A stretch of DNA of 64,000 nt. Origin: Mucilaginibacter saanensis. GTDB lineage: Bacteria; Bacteroidota; Bacteroidia; Sphingobacteriales; Sphingobacteriaceae. The stretch covers positions 124,001 to 188,000 of the forward strand of contig NZ_JACHBZ010000006.1 of assembly GCF_014200575.1 (NCBI RefSeq), written 5' to 3'. Each line of letters begins with the position of its first letter. The first letter of the stretch is position 1. The position numbers and the translations under genes are program-made. Below the pieces are notes generated by a model that was given only the letters and a program-made list of their open reading frames with translations, was not told where the DNA came from and did no database searches. This document shows, in pieces, positions 1 through 8,971 of this stretch.

Positions 1-2
1 GT

Positions 3-788
3 GATGCACGTTTAGCCGGTACGGTAATGTTGCCTCACTTTTTCTGGAAAACCGCTTACATCGATATCTGGGGTGGGTATTTGCTGGCCAACGGAAGCAT
101 CATCAGCAGCGATGACGCTACGCACTATGCTACATTGCCTGGTACTACCACACAAATACAGGTGGTGGGTAAGGACGGTCCTACACCAACCGGCGAACCA
201 CTCAGAACTCAAACAGGTTTTTATATCCGTAAATACCTTGACCCAACAACAGGTTCGGGCCGCAGGGGGCGCCAGAGTGATGTTAACTTTATCCGTTACC
301 GTTACGGCGAAGTGTTGCTGAACGCTGCAGAAGCTGCTTATGAATTAGGCCAAACCAGTGATGCCGCACTTTACATGAACCAGGTGAGGGCACGTGCAGG
401 TTTAACCACACCGCTTACTGCCGCTGATATCACTTTTGATCGTATAGTTCACGAGCGCCGTGCAGAACTTTCATTTGAAGGCCACGTGCTTTTTGATATG
501 AAACGCTGGAGAATAGCCACCAAAGTTTGGGATGGAAATCCGCAAACGTTAACTGATTTAACCAGTAATATCAGTTCTGCAACAAAAAGAAATACACAAC
601 CGTGGGGTCTGTATCCTTATAAATATTACAATCCTGGTAGCCCTAATAATGGTAAATGGGTATTCAGGGAGGTTTTGCCATCGCCGGTAACAGGTGTTCT
701 TAATTTCAGATTAGGTAACTACTATTCACAAATTACTGATGCTATCATATCTGCCAATCCTAAAATCATCAGACAACCCAATCAATAA
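3..788 (+). CDS. SusD/RagB family glycan-binding lipoprotein, C-terminal part (5' end outside window)
   Basis: The frame is open from base 3, so only the last 261 residues are present and the gene starts upstream. The C-terminal SusD/RagB features are visible: a tyrosine-rich RYRYGEVLLNAAEAAYELG helix, the VRARAGL segment, and the HERRAELSFEGHVLFDMKRW block, which is typical of the family's last third. SusD proteins sit on the outer-membrane surface and deliver oligosaccharides to a SusC transporter, which would lie just upstream. The gene is followed 23 bases later by a DUF3823 lipoprotein, a usual arrangement in polysaccharide loci. The substrate cannot be read from this fragment. Confidence 0.93.
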   Translation, partial: DARLAGTVMLPHFFWKTAYIDIWGGYLLANGSIISSDDATHYATLPGTTTQIQVVGKDGPTPTGEPLRTQTGFYIRKYLDPTTGSGRRGRQSDVNFIRYRYGEVLLNAAEAAYELGQTSDAALYMNQVRARAGLTTPLTAADITFDRIVHERRAELSFEGHVLFDMKRWRIATKVWDGNPQTLTDLTSNISSATKRNTQPWGLYPYKYYNPGSPNNGKWVFREVLPSPVTGVLNFRLGNYYSQITDAIISANPKIIRQPNQ

Positions 789-811
789 GTTTAGCATATA
801 ATTCAAAAATC

Positions 812-1513
812 ATGAAAATAAAATTTCATCAAATAGCCATATTTGCCCTCATGCTTTCAAGCGCAGCCTGTAAGCTTGATAATGTTAAACCACCTTCGGT
901 AACATTAAAGGGGCAGCTCATGTACAAGGGTACCCCAATAGGCGTTGAGTATAACCAGGTTCCATTTCAGCTTTATCAAACGGGGTATAAAGGTAATACG
1001 CCTATAACCGGAACATTTGATCAGGATGGTAACTACTCTGTATTAACGTTTAATGGTAATTATAAATTTACTATTCCCGGCGGTCAGGGGCCTTTTCAAT
1101 GGAAAGAGCTTGCATCAGGTGGCAGGGATACCGTAAATATTGCCCTTAACGGCGATCAGACGGTAAATATCGAGGTAACTCCTTATTACATGATCCGCAA
1201 TGCACAAATAGCTGCATCGGGCGGTAATATCTCGGCCAAATTCAGTATCGAAAAAGATATTACCGATGCTACAGCCAAAAATATACAAACGGTAAGCCTT
1301 TTTGTCAATAAAACCCAGTTTGTATCCCCGGCAGATCATGCTGCCGAGATTGACCTGGATGGCGCGGCAATCACAGATCCGTCTAACGTATCATTAAGTG
1401 TAGCTATACCTACGTTTCCGGTTACCCAAAACTATGTGTATGCCCGTGTGGGTATCAGAATAGCCGGGGTAGAGGATATGATATTTTCGCCCGTTGTTAA
1501 AGTATCTTATTAA
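812..1513 (+). CDS. DUF3823-family lipoprotein of a polysaccharide locus
   Basis: This 233-residue protein has a lipoprotein signal ending at the SSAAC lipobox (Cys20). A beta-rich segment follows that begins KGQLMYKGTPI and reads like a carboxypeptidase-regulatory/transthyretin-like fold, then a second beta domain. The layout matches DUF3823 proteins, which in Bacteroidota usually sit directly after SusD. Their role is unknown; surface glycan binding is the usual guess. It lies 23 bases after the susD fragment and is followed by a strong hairpin, so it probably ends the SusC/SusD transcript. I recognise the family by pattern, not by alignment. Confidence 0.8.
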   Translation: MKIKFHQIAIFALMLSSAACKLDNVKPPSVTLKGQLMYKGTPIGVEYNQVPFQLYQTGYKGNTPITGTFDQDGNYSVLTFNGNYKFTIPGGQGPFQWKELASGGRDTVNIALNGDQTVNIEVTPYYMIRNAQIAASGGNISAKFSIEKDITDATAKNIQTVSLFVNKTQFVSPADHAAEIDLDGAAITDPSNVSLSVAIPTFPVTQNYVYARVGIRIAGVEDMIFSPVVKVSY

Positions 1514-1523
1514 TTACAATTTG

Positions 1524-1551
1524 AAGGGGCCATATCTTGATATGGCCCCTT
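1524..1551 (+). terminator. Strong hairpin terminator after the SusD/DUF3823 unit
   Basis: A perfect 12-bp stem (1524-1535 with 1540-1551) closes a 4-base loop 10 bases after the DUF3823 stop. The downstream run is AT-rich rather than a pure T tract. It separates the binding-protein genes from the enzyme genes that follow. Confidence 0.75.
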
Positions 1552-1595
1552 ATATTTATAAAATCAATACATCCTTACATATCTGTTAATACCTG

Positions 1596-3437
1596 ATGAA
1601 AAAACTGAATTTTTGCTTATCTCTCTTAGTTTCTGCATCCCTGTCAGCGAATGCGCAGCAAAGCGACTGGCACTTGATCAAAGACAAGATCACCACACCC
1701 TGGGCCGAAAAGGTTGACCCTAAAGCACCACTGCCCGAGTATCCTCGCCCTCAATTGGTAAGATCTAATTGGCAAAACCTGAATGGCTTGTGGAGCTATG
1801 CTATTGTGCCTAAAGCAACGACAGGCCCGGCCAATTACACTGGCAAAATATTGGTGCCATTTGCGGTAGAGTCGGCATTATCAGGTGTGGGTAAAACGGT
1901 TGGTAAGGATAGCATGTTATGGTATAAAACAAACATCACCCTTGATAAAACATTAAAAGGAAAAGATGTATTGCTGCATTTTGGCGCTGTTGACTGGCGT
2001 ACAGAAGTTTTTGTAAACGGTAAAAGCGCCGGGGTGCATGAAGGCGGCTTTGACCCCTTTACGTTTAATATTACGCCTTATTTAAAAGGGGGCTCTAAAC
2101 AGGAAATAAAGGTAAGCGTTTGGGACCCTACTGATGATGGCCCGCAGCCGCGTGGCAAACAGGTTAAAAAGCCCGAAGGTATCTGGTATACTCCGGTTAC
2201 CGGTATTTGGCAAACCGTTTGGCTGGAAGGCGTAGCCAAAACGCATATTGATGCCACCAAACAAACCCCCAACATTGACGATCACACAATTTCGGTTTCT
2301 GCCGAGGTTTCCAATAGCCAGCCCGGCGATCAATTAAAAATTACTGCCTGGGACGGCAAAACACAGGTTGACGAAAAAATTATAAATGCGGGTAGTACTG
2401 CTGTGCTTGATATTAAAGATCAAAAATTATGGTCAACCACCAGTCCTTTCCTGTATGATCTGCAGGTATCTGTTATTCGCGGCAACAAAACAGTTGACCA
2501 GGTAAAAAGCTATTTTGCCATGCGTAAAATATCCCTTGGTGCTGATGCCAATGGGGTGCAGCGCATGTTGCTGAATAACAAATTTGTATTTGAATATGGC
2601 CCGCTTGATCAGGGATGGTGGCCCGATGGTTTATACACCGCACCTACAGATGAGGCCATGACCTTTGATATTGATCAGCTGAAAGCTATGGGCTTTAACA
2701 TGATCCGCAAGCACATTAAGGTGGAGCCCGCCCGTTACTATACTTATTGCGATAAAACAGGGATGCTGCTATGGCAGGACATGCCCAGCGGTGATTTAGG
2801 TAACCACTGGGAAAACCGCCCGGGTGTGCTGGACAAAGCCACTGATCAGGTGCGTACACCCGAATCTGAAGGTTACTACCGCAAAGAGTGGAACGCCATT
2901 ATTAATGCCCTGTATAATTACCCATGCATTGTAGTATGGACACCATTTAACGAGGCCTGGGGCCAGTTTAAAACAGTTGAAATAACCGAGTGGACGATGA
3001 AAAAAGACCCTTCGCGCCTGGTTAACAGCGCCAGCGGCGGTAATTTTTATGCCACCGGTAATATAGTCGATTTGCATAACTATCCGCATCCGGCTATGCC
3101 GCGTCCTGAAATATTTGGTAAAACACAAGCAGTGGTATTAGGAGAGTTTGGCGGCCTGGGCTGGCCGGTGGAGGGCCACACCTGGCAGGCTAATAAAAAC
3201 TGGGGCTATCAGAACTTTAAAAATGGCGACGACCTGTTTAAGGTTTATGCCTCATTTACAGACAGGCTGCAGGAACTGATTAAAGCAGGGCTATCGGCAG
3301 CTGTATATACCCAAACTACTGATGTGGAAGGAGAGGTGAATGGTTTTATGACCTATGACCGTAAAGTAATTAAAATGCCGGTGGAATCATTACAGAAGGT
3401 AAACTCAAAACTGTATGATCCTGCATTAGTAAAATAA
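1596..3437 (+). CDS. Secreted glycoside hydrolase family 2 enzyme
   Basis: This 613-residue protein has a signal peptide ending near SLSANAQ. It has the GH2 order: a jelly-roll sugar-binding domain (about 45-205, with LNGLWSYAI and VDWRTEVFVNG), an immunoglobulin-like domain (about 215-310), and a TIM barrel. The acid/base is likely E453 in PFNEAWG and the nucleophile E517 in GEFGG, both at expected places. GH2 covers beta-galactosidase, beta-glucuronidase, beta-mannosidase and alpha-L-arabinopyranosidase activities; the exact one cannot be assigned. It is shorter than LacZ (about 1,000 residues) but normal for short Bacteroidota GH2 enzymes. The gene opens a tightly spaced enzyme cluster, with 12 bases to the next gene. 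Confidence 0.9.
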   Translation: MKKLNFCLSLLVSASLSANAQQSDWHLIKDKITTPWAEKVDPKAPLPEYPRPQLVRSNWQNLNGLWSYAIVPKATTGPANYTGKILVPFAVESALSGVGKTVGKDSMLWYKTNITLDKTLKGKDVLLHFGAVDWRTEVFVNGKSAGVHEGGFDPFTFNITPYLKGGSKQEIKVSVWDPTDDGPQPRGKQVKKPEGIWYTPVTGIWQTVWLEGVAKTHIDATKQTPNIDDHTISVSAEVSNSQPGDQLKITAWDGKTQVDEKIINAGSTAVLDIKDQKLWSTTSPFLYDLQVSVIRGNKTVDQVKSYFAMRKISLGADANGVQRMLLNNKFVFEYGPLDQGWWPDGLYTAPTDEAMTFDIDQLKAMGFNMIRKHIKVEPARYYTYCDKTGMLLWQDMPSGDLGNHWENRPGVLDKATDQVRTPESEGYYRKEWNAIINALYNYPCIVVWTPFNEAWGQFKTVEITEWTMKKDPSRLVNSASGGNFYATGNIVDLHNYPHPAMPRPEIFGKTQAVVLGEFGGLGWPVEGHTWQANKNWGYQNFKNGDDLFKVYASFTDRLQELIKAGLSAAVYTQTTDVEGEVNGFMTYDRKVIKMPVESLQKVNSKLYDPALVK

Positions 3438-3449
3438 TATATACAGTTA

Positions 3450-5528
3450 ATGATGCGTTTTAAAAACAAAATAAGCCAACTTAAAAATGGAATTTGCCTA
3501 ACTGCAGTTCTGGCATGTTCAGGTATGCTGGCTGCCATAGCTCAAACCGGGGTAAAGGCCACCACGGTTACAAAGGTTAGCAACCAGCAGGCCAATAGCT
3601 TTTATGTAAACAACCGCACGCCGCTGCAAAGGCAATATTTTACCAAACTGCCTGTAGGTAGCATCAAAGCGGGGGGCTGGTTAAAAAAGGCTTTGGAACT
3701 GCAGCGCGATGGCCTAACAGGTAACTTGGGCGAAATAAGTATCTGGCTCTCCAAAACAAACAATGCCTGGCTTAATAAGCAGGGCGAGGGTGAGTATGGT
3801 TGGGAAGAGCTGCCTTACTGGCTAAAAGGCTATGCAGATATTGGCTATATGCTCGGCGATAAAAAAATGATTGCCGAAGCCAAATTCTGGATTGATGCAG
3901 TGCTGAGCAATCAGCGGGATAATGGCGATTTTGGGCCTGCCAGAATGAACAAGGGCAACCGCGACTTGTGGACTAACATGCCCATGCTCTGGTGTCTGCA
4001 ATCATACTATGAGTACACTAAAGATCCGCGTGTTATACCGTTCATGACCAAATACTTTAGGTATGAACTATCGGTACCTGATGATAAGTTTTTGAAAGAT
4101 TACTGGGAAAACAGCCGCGGCGGTGATAATATGACCAGTGTTTACTGGCTGTATAACCGCACCGGCGATAAGTTTTTACTTGACCTGGCTACCAAGCTCG
4201 ACCGCAATACTGCCAACTGGAGGCAGGCTAATGACCTGCCCAACTGGCATAACGTAAACGTGGCCCAGTGTTTCAGGGAGCCTGCAACTTATTATCTGCA
4301 AAGCCATGATCAAAAAGATCTGGATGCTACTTATAACGACTTTAAACTGATCAGGGCCATATATGGCCAGGTTCCTGGCGGTATGTTTGGTGCAGATGAA
4401 AATGCCCGCAAAGGCTATGATGATCCCCGGCAGGCGGTTGAAACCTGTGGTATGGTGGAGCAAATGACCTCAGACCAAATGCTCCTGGGCAATACCGGCG
4501 ACCGTTTCTGGGCCGAAAACTGTGAAGATGTGGCATTTAACACTTTCTCTGCCGCTTTCATGCCCGACTATAAATCATTGCGCTACCTTACTGCACCCAA
4601 CATGGTTGTAAGTGACGGTAAAAATCATAATCCGGGTATAGCTAATGAGGGGCCGTTTCTGATGATGAACCCTTTCAGCAGCCGCTGCTGTCAGCATAAC
4701 CACGCCGCAGGCTGGGTTTACTATGCCGAAAATAGCTGGATGGCCACACCCGATAACGGGCTTGCAGCACCAATTTATGCGCAAGGCCAGGTTAATGCCA
4801 AGGTAGGTAACGGCACACCGGTTAGCCTTACAGAAACTACCCAATATCCGTTTCAGGATCAGATTGATTTTACGGTGAATACGCCCAAGGCGGTAAATTT
4901 TCCGCTTTACCTGCGTATCCCAGCCTGGTGTACCAACGCTTCTGTAAAAATAAATGGTGTAGCGGTAAACGTAAATACAAGCACCGGCGATTACGTGAAA
5001 CTGGCTAAAACCTGGAAAAACGGCGATAAAATAACCCTGCATCTACCTATGCAATTGAAAGTACGCCAATGGAACGCCAACAAAAACAGTGTGAGTGTAA
5101 ATTACGGGCCGCTTACCTACTCCCTGAAAATTGACGAGCAGTATACCCAGCAGGACGGCCGGACAGCCACGCAGGGTGATTCGCACTGGCAGCCAACCGC
5201 TGATCCGCAAAAATGGCCATCGTATGAAATTCATCCCGCATCAGCCTGGAACTATGGCTTGGTCATGGATGAAAAACATCCTGAAAACTCTATTCAAATT
5301 ATTCATCGCAGCTGGCCTAAGGATAATAATCCGTTTACCAATACCAATGCTCCCATTGAGCTAAAGGTTAAAGGTCGGCAAATTCCCGGATGGACAATTG
5401 ATCAGTATGGTCTTTGTGGTTTATTGCCGCAAAGCCCGGTAAAAACCAGCCAACCTGTATCCCAGCTAACACTGGTGCCCATGGGTGGTGCAAGGTTAAG
5501 GATCTCGGCATTTCCAGTAGTTGAATAA
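3450..5528 (+). CDS. GH127-type (DUF1680) beta-L-arabinofuranosidase-like enzyme
   Basis: The 692-residue secreted protein (signal ending near LAAIAQ) has an (alpha/alpha)6 barrel followed by beta-sandwich domains, as in DUF1680 proteins. The zinc-thiolate site of GH127 is intact: E331 and C333 in VETCGM and the adjacent pair C413-C414 in SSRCCQHN. Their spacing closely follows E338, C340, C417 and C418 of the characterised Bifidobacterium enzyme HypBA1, where one cysteine is the nucleophile. GH127 enzymes release beta-L-arabinofuranose. Related DUF1680 families (such as GH146) share the fold, so the fine specificity is inferred. It lies 12 bases after the GH2 gene, in the same operon. Confidence 0.88.
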   Translation: MMRFKNKISQLKNGICLTAVLACSGMLAAIAQTGVKATTVTKVSNQQANSFYVNNRTPLQRQYFTKLPVGSIKAGGWLKKALELQRDGLTGNLGEISIWLSKTNNAWLNKQGEGEYGWEELPYWLKGYADIGYMLGDKKMIAEAKFWIDAVLSNQRDNGDFGPARMNKGNRDLWTNMPMLWCLQSYYEYTKDPRVIPFMTKYFRYELSVPDDKFLKDYWENSRGGDNMTSVYWLYNRTGDKFLLDLATKLDRNTANWRQANDLPNWHNVNVAQCFREPATYYLQSHDQKDLDATYNDFKLIRAIYGQVPGGMFGADENARKGYDDPRQAVETCGMVEQMTSDQMLLGNTGDRFWAENCEDVAFNTFSAAFMPDYKSLRYLTAPNMVVSDGKNHNPGIANEGPFLMMNPFSSRCCQHNHAAGWVYYAENSWMATPDNGLAAPIYAQGQVNAKVGNGTPVSLTETTQYPFQDQIDFTVNTPKAVNFPLYLRIPAWCTNASVKINGVAVNVNTSTGDYVKLAKTWKNGDKITLHLPMQLKVRQWNANKNSVSVNYGPLTYSLKIDEQYTQQDGRTATQGDSHWQPTADPQKWPSYEIHPASAWNYGLVMDEKHPENSIQIIHRSWPKDNNPFTNTNAPIELKVKGRQIPGWTIDQYGLCGLLPQSPVKTSQPVSQLTLVPMGGARLRISAFPVVE

Positions 5529-5559
5529 TCATATTTTATAACCTATTACATCAATTAAA

Positions 5560-6594
5560 TTGAAAGGTATTATTAAGTTTTTGGTCCTGCTGTTTATAAG
5601 CAACGTATACTATGCCAAGGCACAAACGCCTGAGGCTATTGTTCATCAGCCGCCGTCGCCGCTTTACCGCGACCCGATTTATGATGGCGCTGCCGATCCT
5701 GTTTTGGCTTACAACCATGCCCAAAAAGAGTGGACTATGCTATATACCCAGCGCAGGGCCAATGTGCAATCGCCGGGTGTGGCCTTTTGCTATGGTACAG
5801 CTATAGGGGTAGCCACTTCAAAAGATCATGGGCATACCTGGGTATACAAAGGCGCACTTAACCTGGAATTTGAACAGGGACAAAATACCTTTTGGGCACC
5901 CGATGTAGTGTACGAAAAGGGGCTTTATCACATGTTTGTAGTTTATATCAAGGGCGTTTACAGCCAATGGGGCGGCGATTCGCACCTGGTGCATTACACC
6001 AGTAAAAACCTTTGGGACTGGAAATATGAGGGTAGGCTAAACTTGCCCGATCATAACATTATTGATCCTACATTAATTAAACTACCCGACGGTAAATGGC
6101 ACATGTGGTATAAAGACCAGAAGCTGGGCAGTATTACCATGACCGCCGAAAGTACCGACCTGGTGAACTGGAAGGCTGCCGACAAACCGGCTATTGATGG
6201 CAGGGCACATGAAGGGCCAAAGATATTCTGGTTTAAAAATTATTATTGGATGATAACTGACGAATGGCATGGCCAGCGGGTTTACCGCTCAAAGGATGCT
6301 CAAACCTGGGAGCATCAGGGCCTGGTACTCGACACTCCGGGGCATAGACCGGAGGATACGCCAACAGGTGCCCATGCTGATGTAGTAATTTCAGATGGGC
6401 ACGCATACATTGTTTACTTTACCCACCCCGGCCGTAAAACGCACCAGGATGATGGCGGGCTGGATAAAGATGGTGCCTATTCCTATTCAAGCAAACGTAC
6501 TTCGATACATGCTGCCGAACTGGAGTTTAACAACGGTACCCTAACCTGTGATAGAGATAAACCCTTTAACTTTTGGCTTGCCGATATTAAGTAA
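5560..6594 (+). CDS. GH43/GH32-like five-bladed propeller glycosidase
   Basis: The gene starts at TTG; no in-frame ATG gives a better signal peptide, and the TTG start yields a clean one ending at YYAKAQ. The 344-residue protein shows the three acidic signatures of five-bladed propeller glycosidases: DGAADPV (catalytic base), HNIIDPTLI (pKa modulator) and AHEGPKIF (catalytic acid). The middle region repeats W-and-Y-rich blade motifs. This fits clan GH-F, most likely a GH43-like exo-acting enzyme removing arabinose or galactose. Its position between GH127 and a sialidase-fold enzyme supports arabinan or arabinogalactan breakdown. Family membership is likely; the substrate is inference. Confidence 0.75.
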   Translation: MKGIIKFLVLLFISNVYYAKAQTPEAIVHQPPSPLYRDPIYDGAADPVLAYNHAQKEWTMLYTQRRANVQSPGVAFCYGTAIGVATSKDHGHTWVYKGALNLEFEQGQNTFWAPDVVYEKGLYHMFVVYIKGVYSQWGGDSHLVHYTSKNLWDWKYEGRLNLPDHNIIDPTLIKLPDGKWHMWYKDQKLGSITMTAESTDLVNWKAADKPAIDGRAHEGPKIFWFKNYYWMITDEWHGQRVYRSKDAQTWEHQGLVLDTPGHRPEDTPTGAHADVVISDGHAYIVYFTHPGRKTHQDDGGLDKDGAYSYSSKRTSIHAAELEFNNGTLTCDRDKPFNFWLADIK

Positions 6595-6630
6595 CTGAAC
6601 CAAGAATTTAAGCATAGAAAATAATCGGTA

Positions 6631-7803
6631 ATGAAGCAAATGAAAATTTGGATGGTCTGTGTTTTTGTTTCGCACCTGGCGTGGGGGCAGCAAAAGCATG
6701 CACCTCAGCAGGAGTTACCGGCAACCACTATTGTTTGGGATCAATCATCATTAAAACAGGTATCACCCTTGGTTGAAGGGCAAAACGCAAATTATGCCCG
6801 TATGATACAACTAAGTAACGGGAGTTTGCTATGCATTTATGAAAGCCGGGGCGGTATTGAGTGTACAACCAGTAATAACCTCGGTAAAACCTGGCTTAAA
6901 CCAGTGGTTATAGCAACAGCAACCACCGGTGTTAATATGGCTGTGCCGGATATTCTGGAATTGAAAGATCATTCTTTACTGGCGTCGTATAATCCCCGTC
7001 CGCATCAAATAAACGGGAGTTGGGATACTACAAGGCATTTTGCCATTTGCACCAAAAAAAGTTATGATCAGGGTAAAACCTGGCGCGATGAACGGCTGGT
7101 ATACCAGGCCAGTTATCAGTTTCAGGATGGCTGTTGGGAACCGTCGCAAATACAGCTCCCATCCGGCGAAATACAACTATACTTCTCTGACGAGGGCGTA
7201 TATACCCAATCCAACGAGCAAAACATATCCATTTTCAGATCAAAGGATGGCGGGCTTACCTGGAGCAGGAGTCCCGGGATAGTATCCTTTACGCCGGGCC
7301 ACCGCGATGGGATGCCGGTACCTATCATACTAAAGGGAACGCAGGAAATATTGTTTTCTATTGAGGATAATGCCGGGGGGCGTTTTAAGCCATCCATAAT
7401 CCGCAACAGTTTTACCCAGAACTGGCAAAAAACAGTAGGCCCTAACGATGCCGGGCGTACTAGTGCAATGATCCCTAAACTGCCCGATACCGTATATGCC
7501 GGCGCGCCTTACCTGCGTCAGCTGCATAGCGGTCAAACGGTGTTGTCATATCAAAGCACACAAAACAGGCAAAATAATGGCGATCTGGCCTGTATGCAGG
7601 TAGCCGTTGGCGATAGTAATGGCAAAAACTTTGTTAACGTAAACACACCTTTTCATATCCCGCTTAATAAGCATGGATTATGGAACTCCTTGTGCGTGCT
7701 TCATGATGATACTGTAGTTGCCCTGACATCAACCAATGCCTATAACAACTATACAGCCATCTGGATGATCAAGGGACATCTGATTAACAAAAAAACTAAT
7801 TAA
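6631..7803 (+). CDS. Secreted sialidase-fold (BNR/Asp-box) glycosidase, GH33/GH93-like
   Basis: The 390-residue protein has a signal peptide ending at HLAWGQQ and three Asp-box repeats (SNNLGKTW, SYDQGKTW and SKDGGLTW), the mark of six-bladed sialidase propellers. WEPSQIQL and HRDGMPVPI supply acidic residues near the expected active-site rim. GH33 sialidases and GH93 exo-arabinanases share this fold. With GH127 and GH43-like neighbours, an arabinan-acting GH93-like role seems more likely than sialic acid release, but I cannot decide from motifs alone. It lies 36 bases after the propeller gene and 20 bases before the GH5-like gene, so co-transcription is likely. Confidence 0.75.
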   Translation: MKQMKIWMVCVFVSHLAWGQQKHAPQQELPATTIVWDQSSLKQVSPLVEGQNANYARMIQLSNGSLLCIYESRGGIECTTSNNLGKTWLKPVVIATATTGVNMAVPDILELKDHSLLASYNPRPHQINGSWDTTRHFAICTKKSYDQGKTWRDERLVYQASYQFQDGCWEPSQIQLPSGEIQLYFSDEGVYTQSNEQNISIFRSKDGGLTWSRSPGIVSFTPGHRDGMPVPIILKGTQEILFSIEDNAGGRFKPSIIRNSFTQNWQKTVGPNDAGRTSAMIPKLPDTVYAGAPYLRQLHSGQTVLSYQSTQNRQNNGDLACMQVAVGDSNGKNFVNVNTPFHIPLNKHGLWNSLCVLHDDTVVALTSTNAYNNYTAIWMIKGHLINKKTN

Positions 7804-7823
7804 AAACTATTTAACACTTATAC

Positions 7824-8900
7824 ATGCAAACTAAACTAAAAGTATTGGCCGTAGCTTTATTAATGCCACTGAGCATAAAGCTGGCAGCCCAAACACAACC
7901 AGCGGCTAAGGTATGGTCGCAGGAAAAGGCAAATACCTGGTATGCCCGGCATCAATGGCTGGTAGGTAGCGATTTTATACCCAGCACGGCTATTAATCAG
8001 CTGGAAATGTGGCAGGCCGATTCTTTTGATCCGCAAACGATTGACAAGGAGCTTGGCTATGCACAAGGCATAGGTATGAATGTGATGCGGGTATTTTTAC
8101 ATCACCTGGCCTGGCAGCAGGACCCTGAAGGGTTTAAAAAACGGATGGATCAATACCTGGCCATATCCAGCAAACATGGAATACAAACGATGTTTGTATT
8201 TTTTGACGATTGCTGGAACAAAGAGCCTAAAACAGGAAAACAACCGGCTCCTAAACCTGGTGTACATAACTCTGGCTGGATGCAGGATCCGGGGCAGCCG
8301 GCTCCTGAAAATGCGGCCAATTTTCCCGAGCTCGAGAAATATGTTAAAGATGTATTAAAGCATTTTGCAGGCGATAAACGCATATTGCTTTGGGATTTAT
8401 ATAATGAACCCGGTAATTCAGGCAAAGAGAATAAGTCGCTGCCCTTGTTAAAGAGCGTTTTTAAATGGGCCAGGGAAATCAATCCGAGCCAGCCGATAAG
8501 CGCGGGTTTGTGGAGCTGGAGTTTAGAAAACCTTAATCGTTTTCAGGTAGCTAACTCCGATGTGATCACCTACCATGACTACTCACCAGAGGCAGACCAT
8601 TTAAAAACCGTTCAGTTCCTGAAAATGATTGGCAGGCCGTTAATTTGTACCGAATATATGGCCCGTCCGCGTAATAGCTTATTTGCTACGGTATTACCTA
8701 TGCTGAAAAAGGAAAACGTGGGTGCCATAAACTGGGGTTTTGTATCGGGTAAAACCAATACTATTTATGCCTGGGATACCCCAATGCCTGACGGTAGCGA
8801 ACCGAAACTATGGTTCCATGATATTTTCCATAAAGATGGTACGCCCTATAATACAGAAGAAACTGACCTGATTAAAAACTTAACCGGCAGGGGTAAATAG
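7824..8900 (+). CDS. GH5-like (cellulase-fold) secreted glycoside hydrolase
   Basis: The 358-residue protein has a signal peptide ending near KLAAQTQ and a single TIM-barrel domain. The clan GH-A catalytic pair is visible: the acid/base E195 in LYNEPGNSG at the end of strand 4 and the nucleophile E277 in ICTEYMARP at strand 7. The NVMRVFLHHLAW segment is the usual strand-2 region. Close relatives are often labelled cellulase or 1,4-beta-xylanase, but no such activity can be proved here. It ends the compact enzyme run; a hairpin follows before the next gene. Confidence 0.8.
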   Translation: MQTKLKVLAVALLMPLSIKLAAQTQPAAKVWSQEKANTWYARHQWLVGSDFIPSTAINQLEMWQADSFDPQTIDKELGYAQGIGMNVMRVFLHHLAWQQDPEGFKKRMDQYLAISSKHGIQTMFVFFDDCWNKEPKTGKQPAPKPGVHNSGWMQDPGQPAPENAANFPELEKYVKDVLKHFAGDKRILLWDLYNEPGNSGKENKSLPLLKSVFKWAREINPSQPISAGLWSWSLENLNRFQVANSDVITYHDYSPEADHLKTVQFLKMIGRPLICTEYMARPRNSLFATVLPMLKKENVGAINWGFVSGKTNTIYAWDTPMPDGSEPKLWFHDIFHKDGTPYNTEETDLIKNLTGRGK

Positions 8901-8913
8901 CTTGCCAGGTGAA

Positions 8914-8951
8914 AAAACAAGCTTCCATTAAGTATACAAGTAGCTTGTTTT
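8914..8951 (+). terminator. Hairpin between the GH5-like and PHP-like genes
   Basis: A perfect 10-bp stem (8914-8923 with 8942-8951) encloses an 18-base loop, and the 3' arm ends in TTTT. It could end the enzyme transcript or act as a partial terminator, since the next gene points the same way. Confidence 0.55.
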
Positions 8952-8971
8952 ATAATCACATAAATTAAACA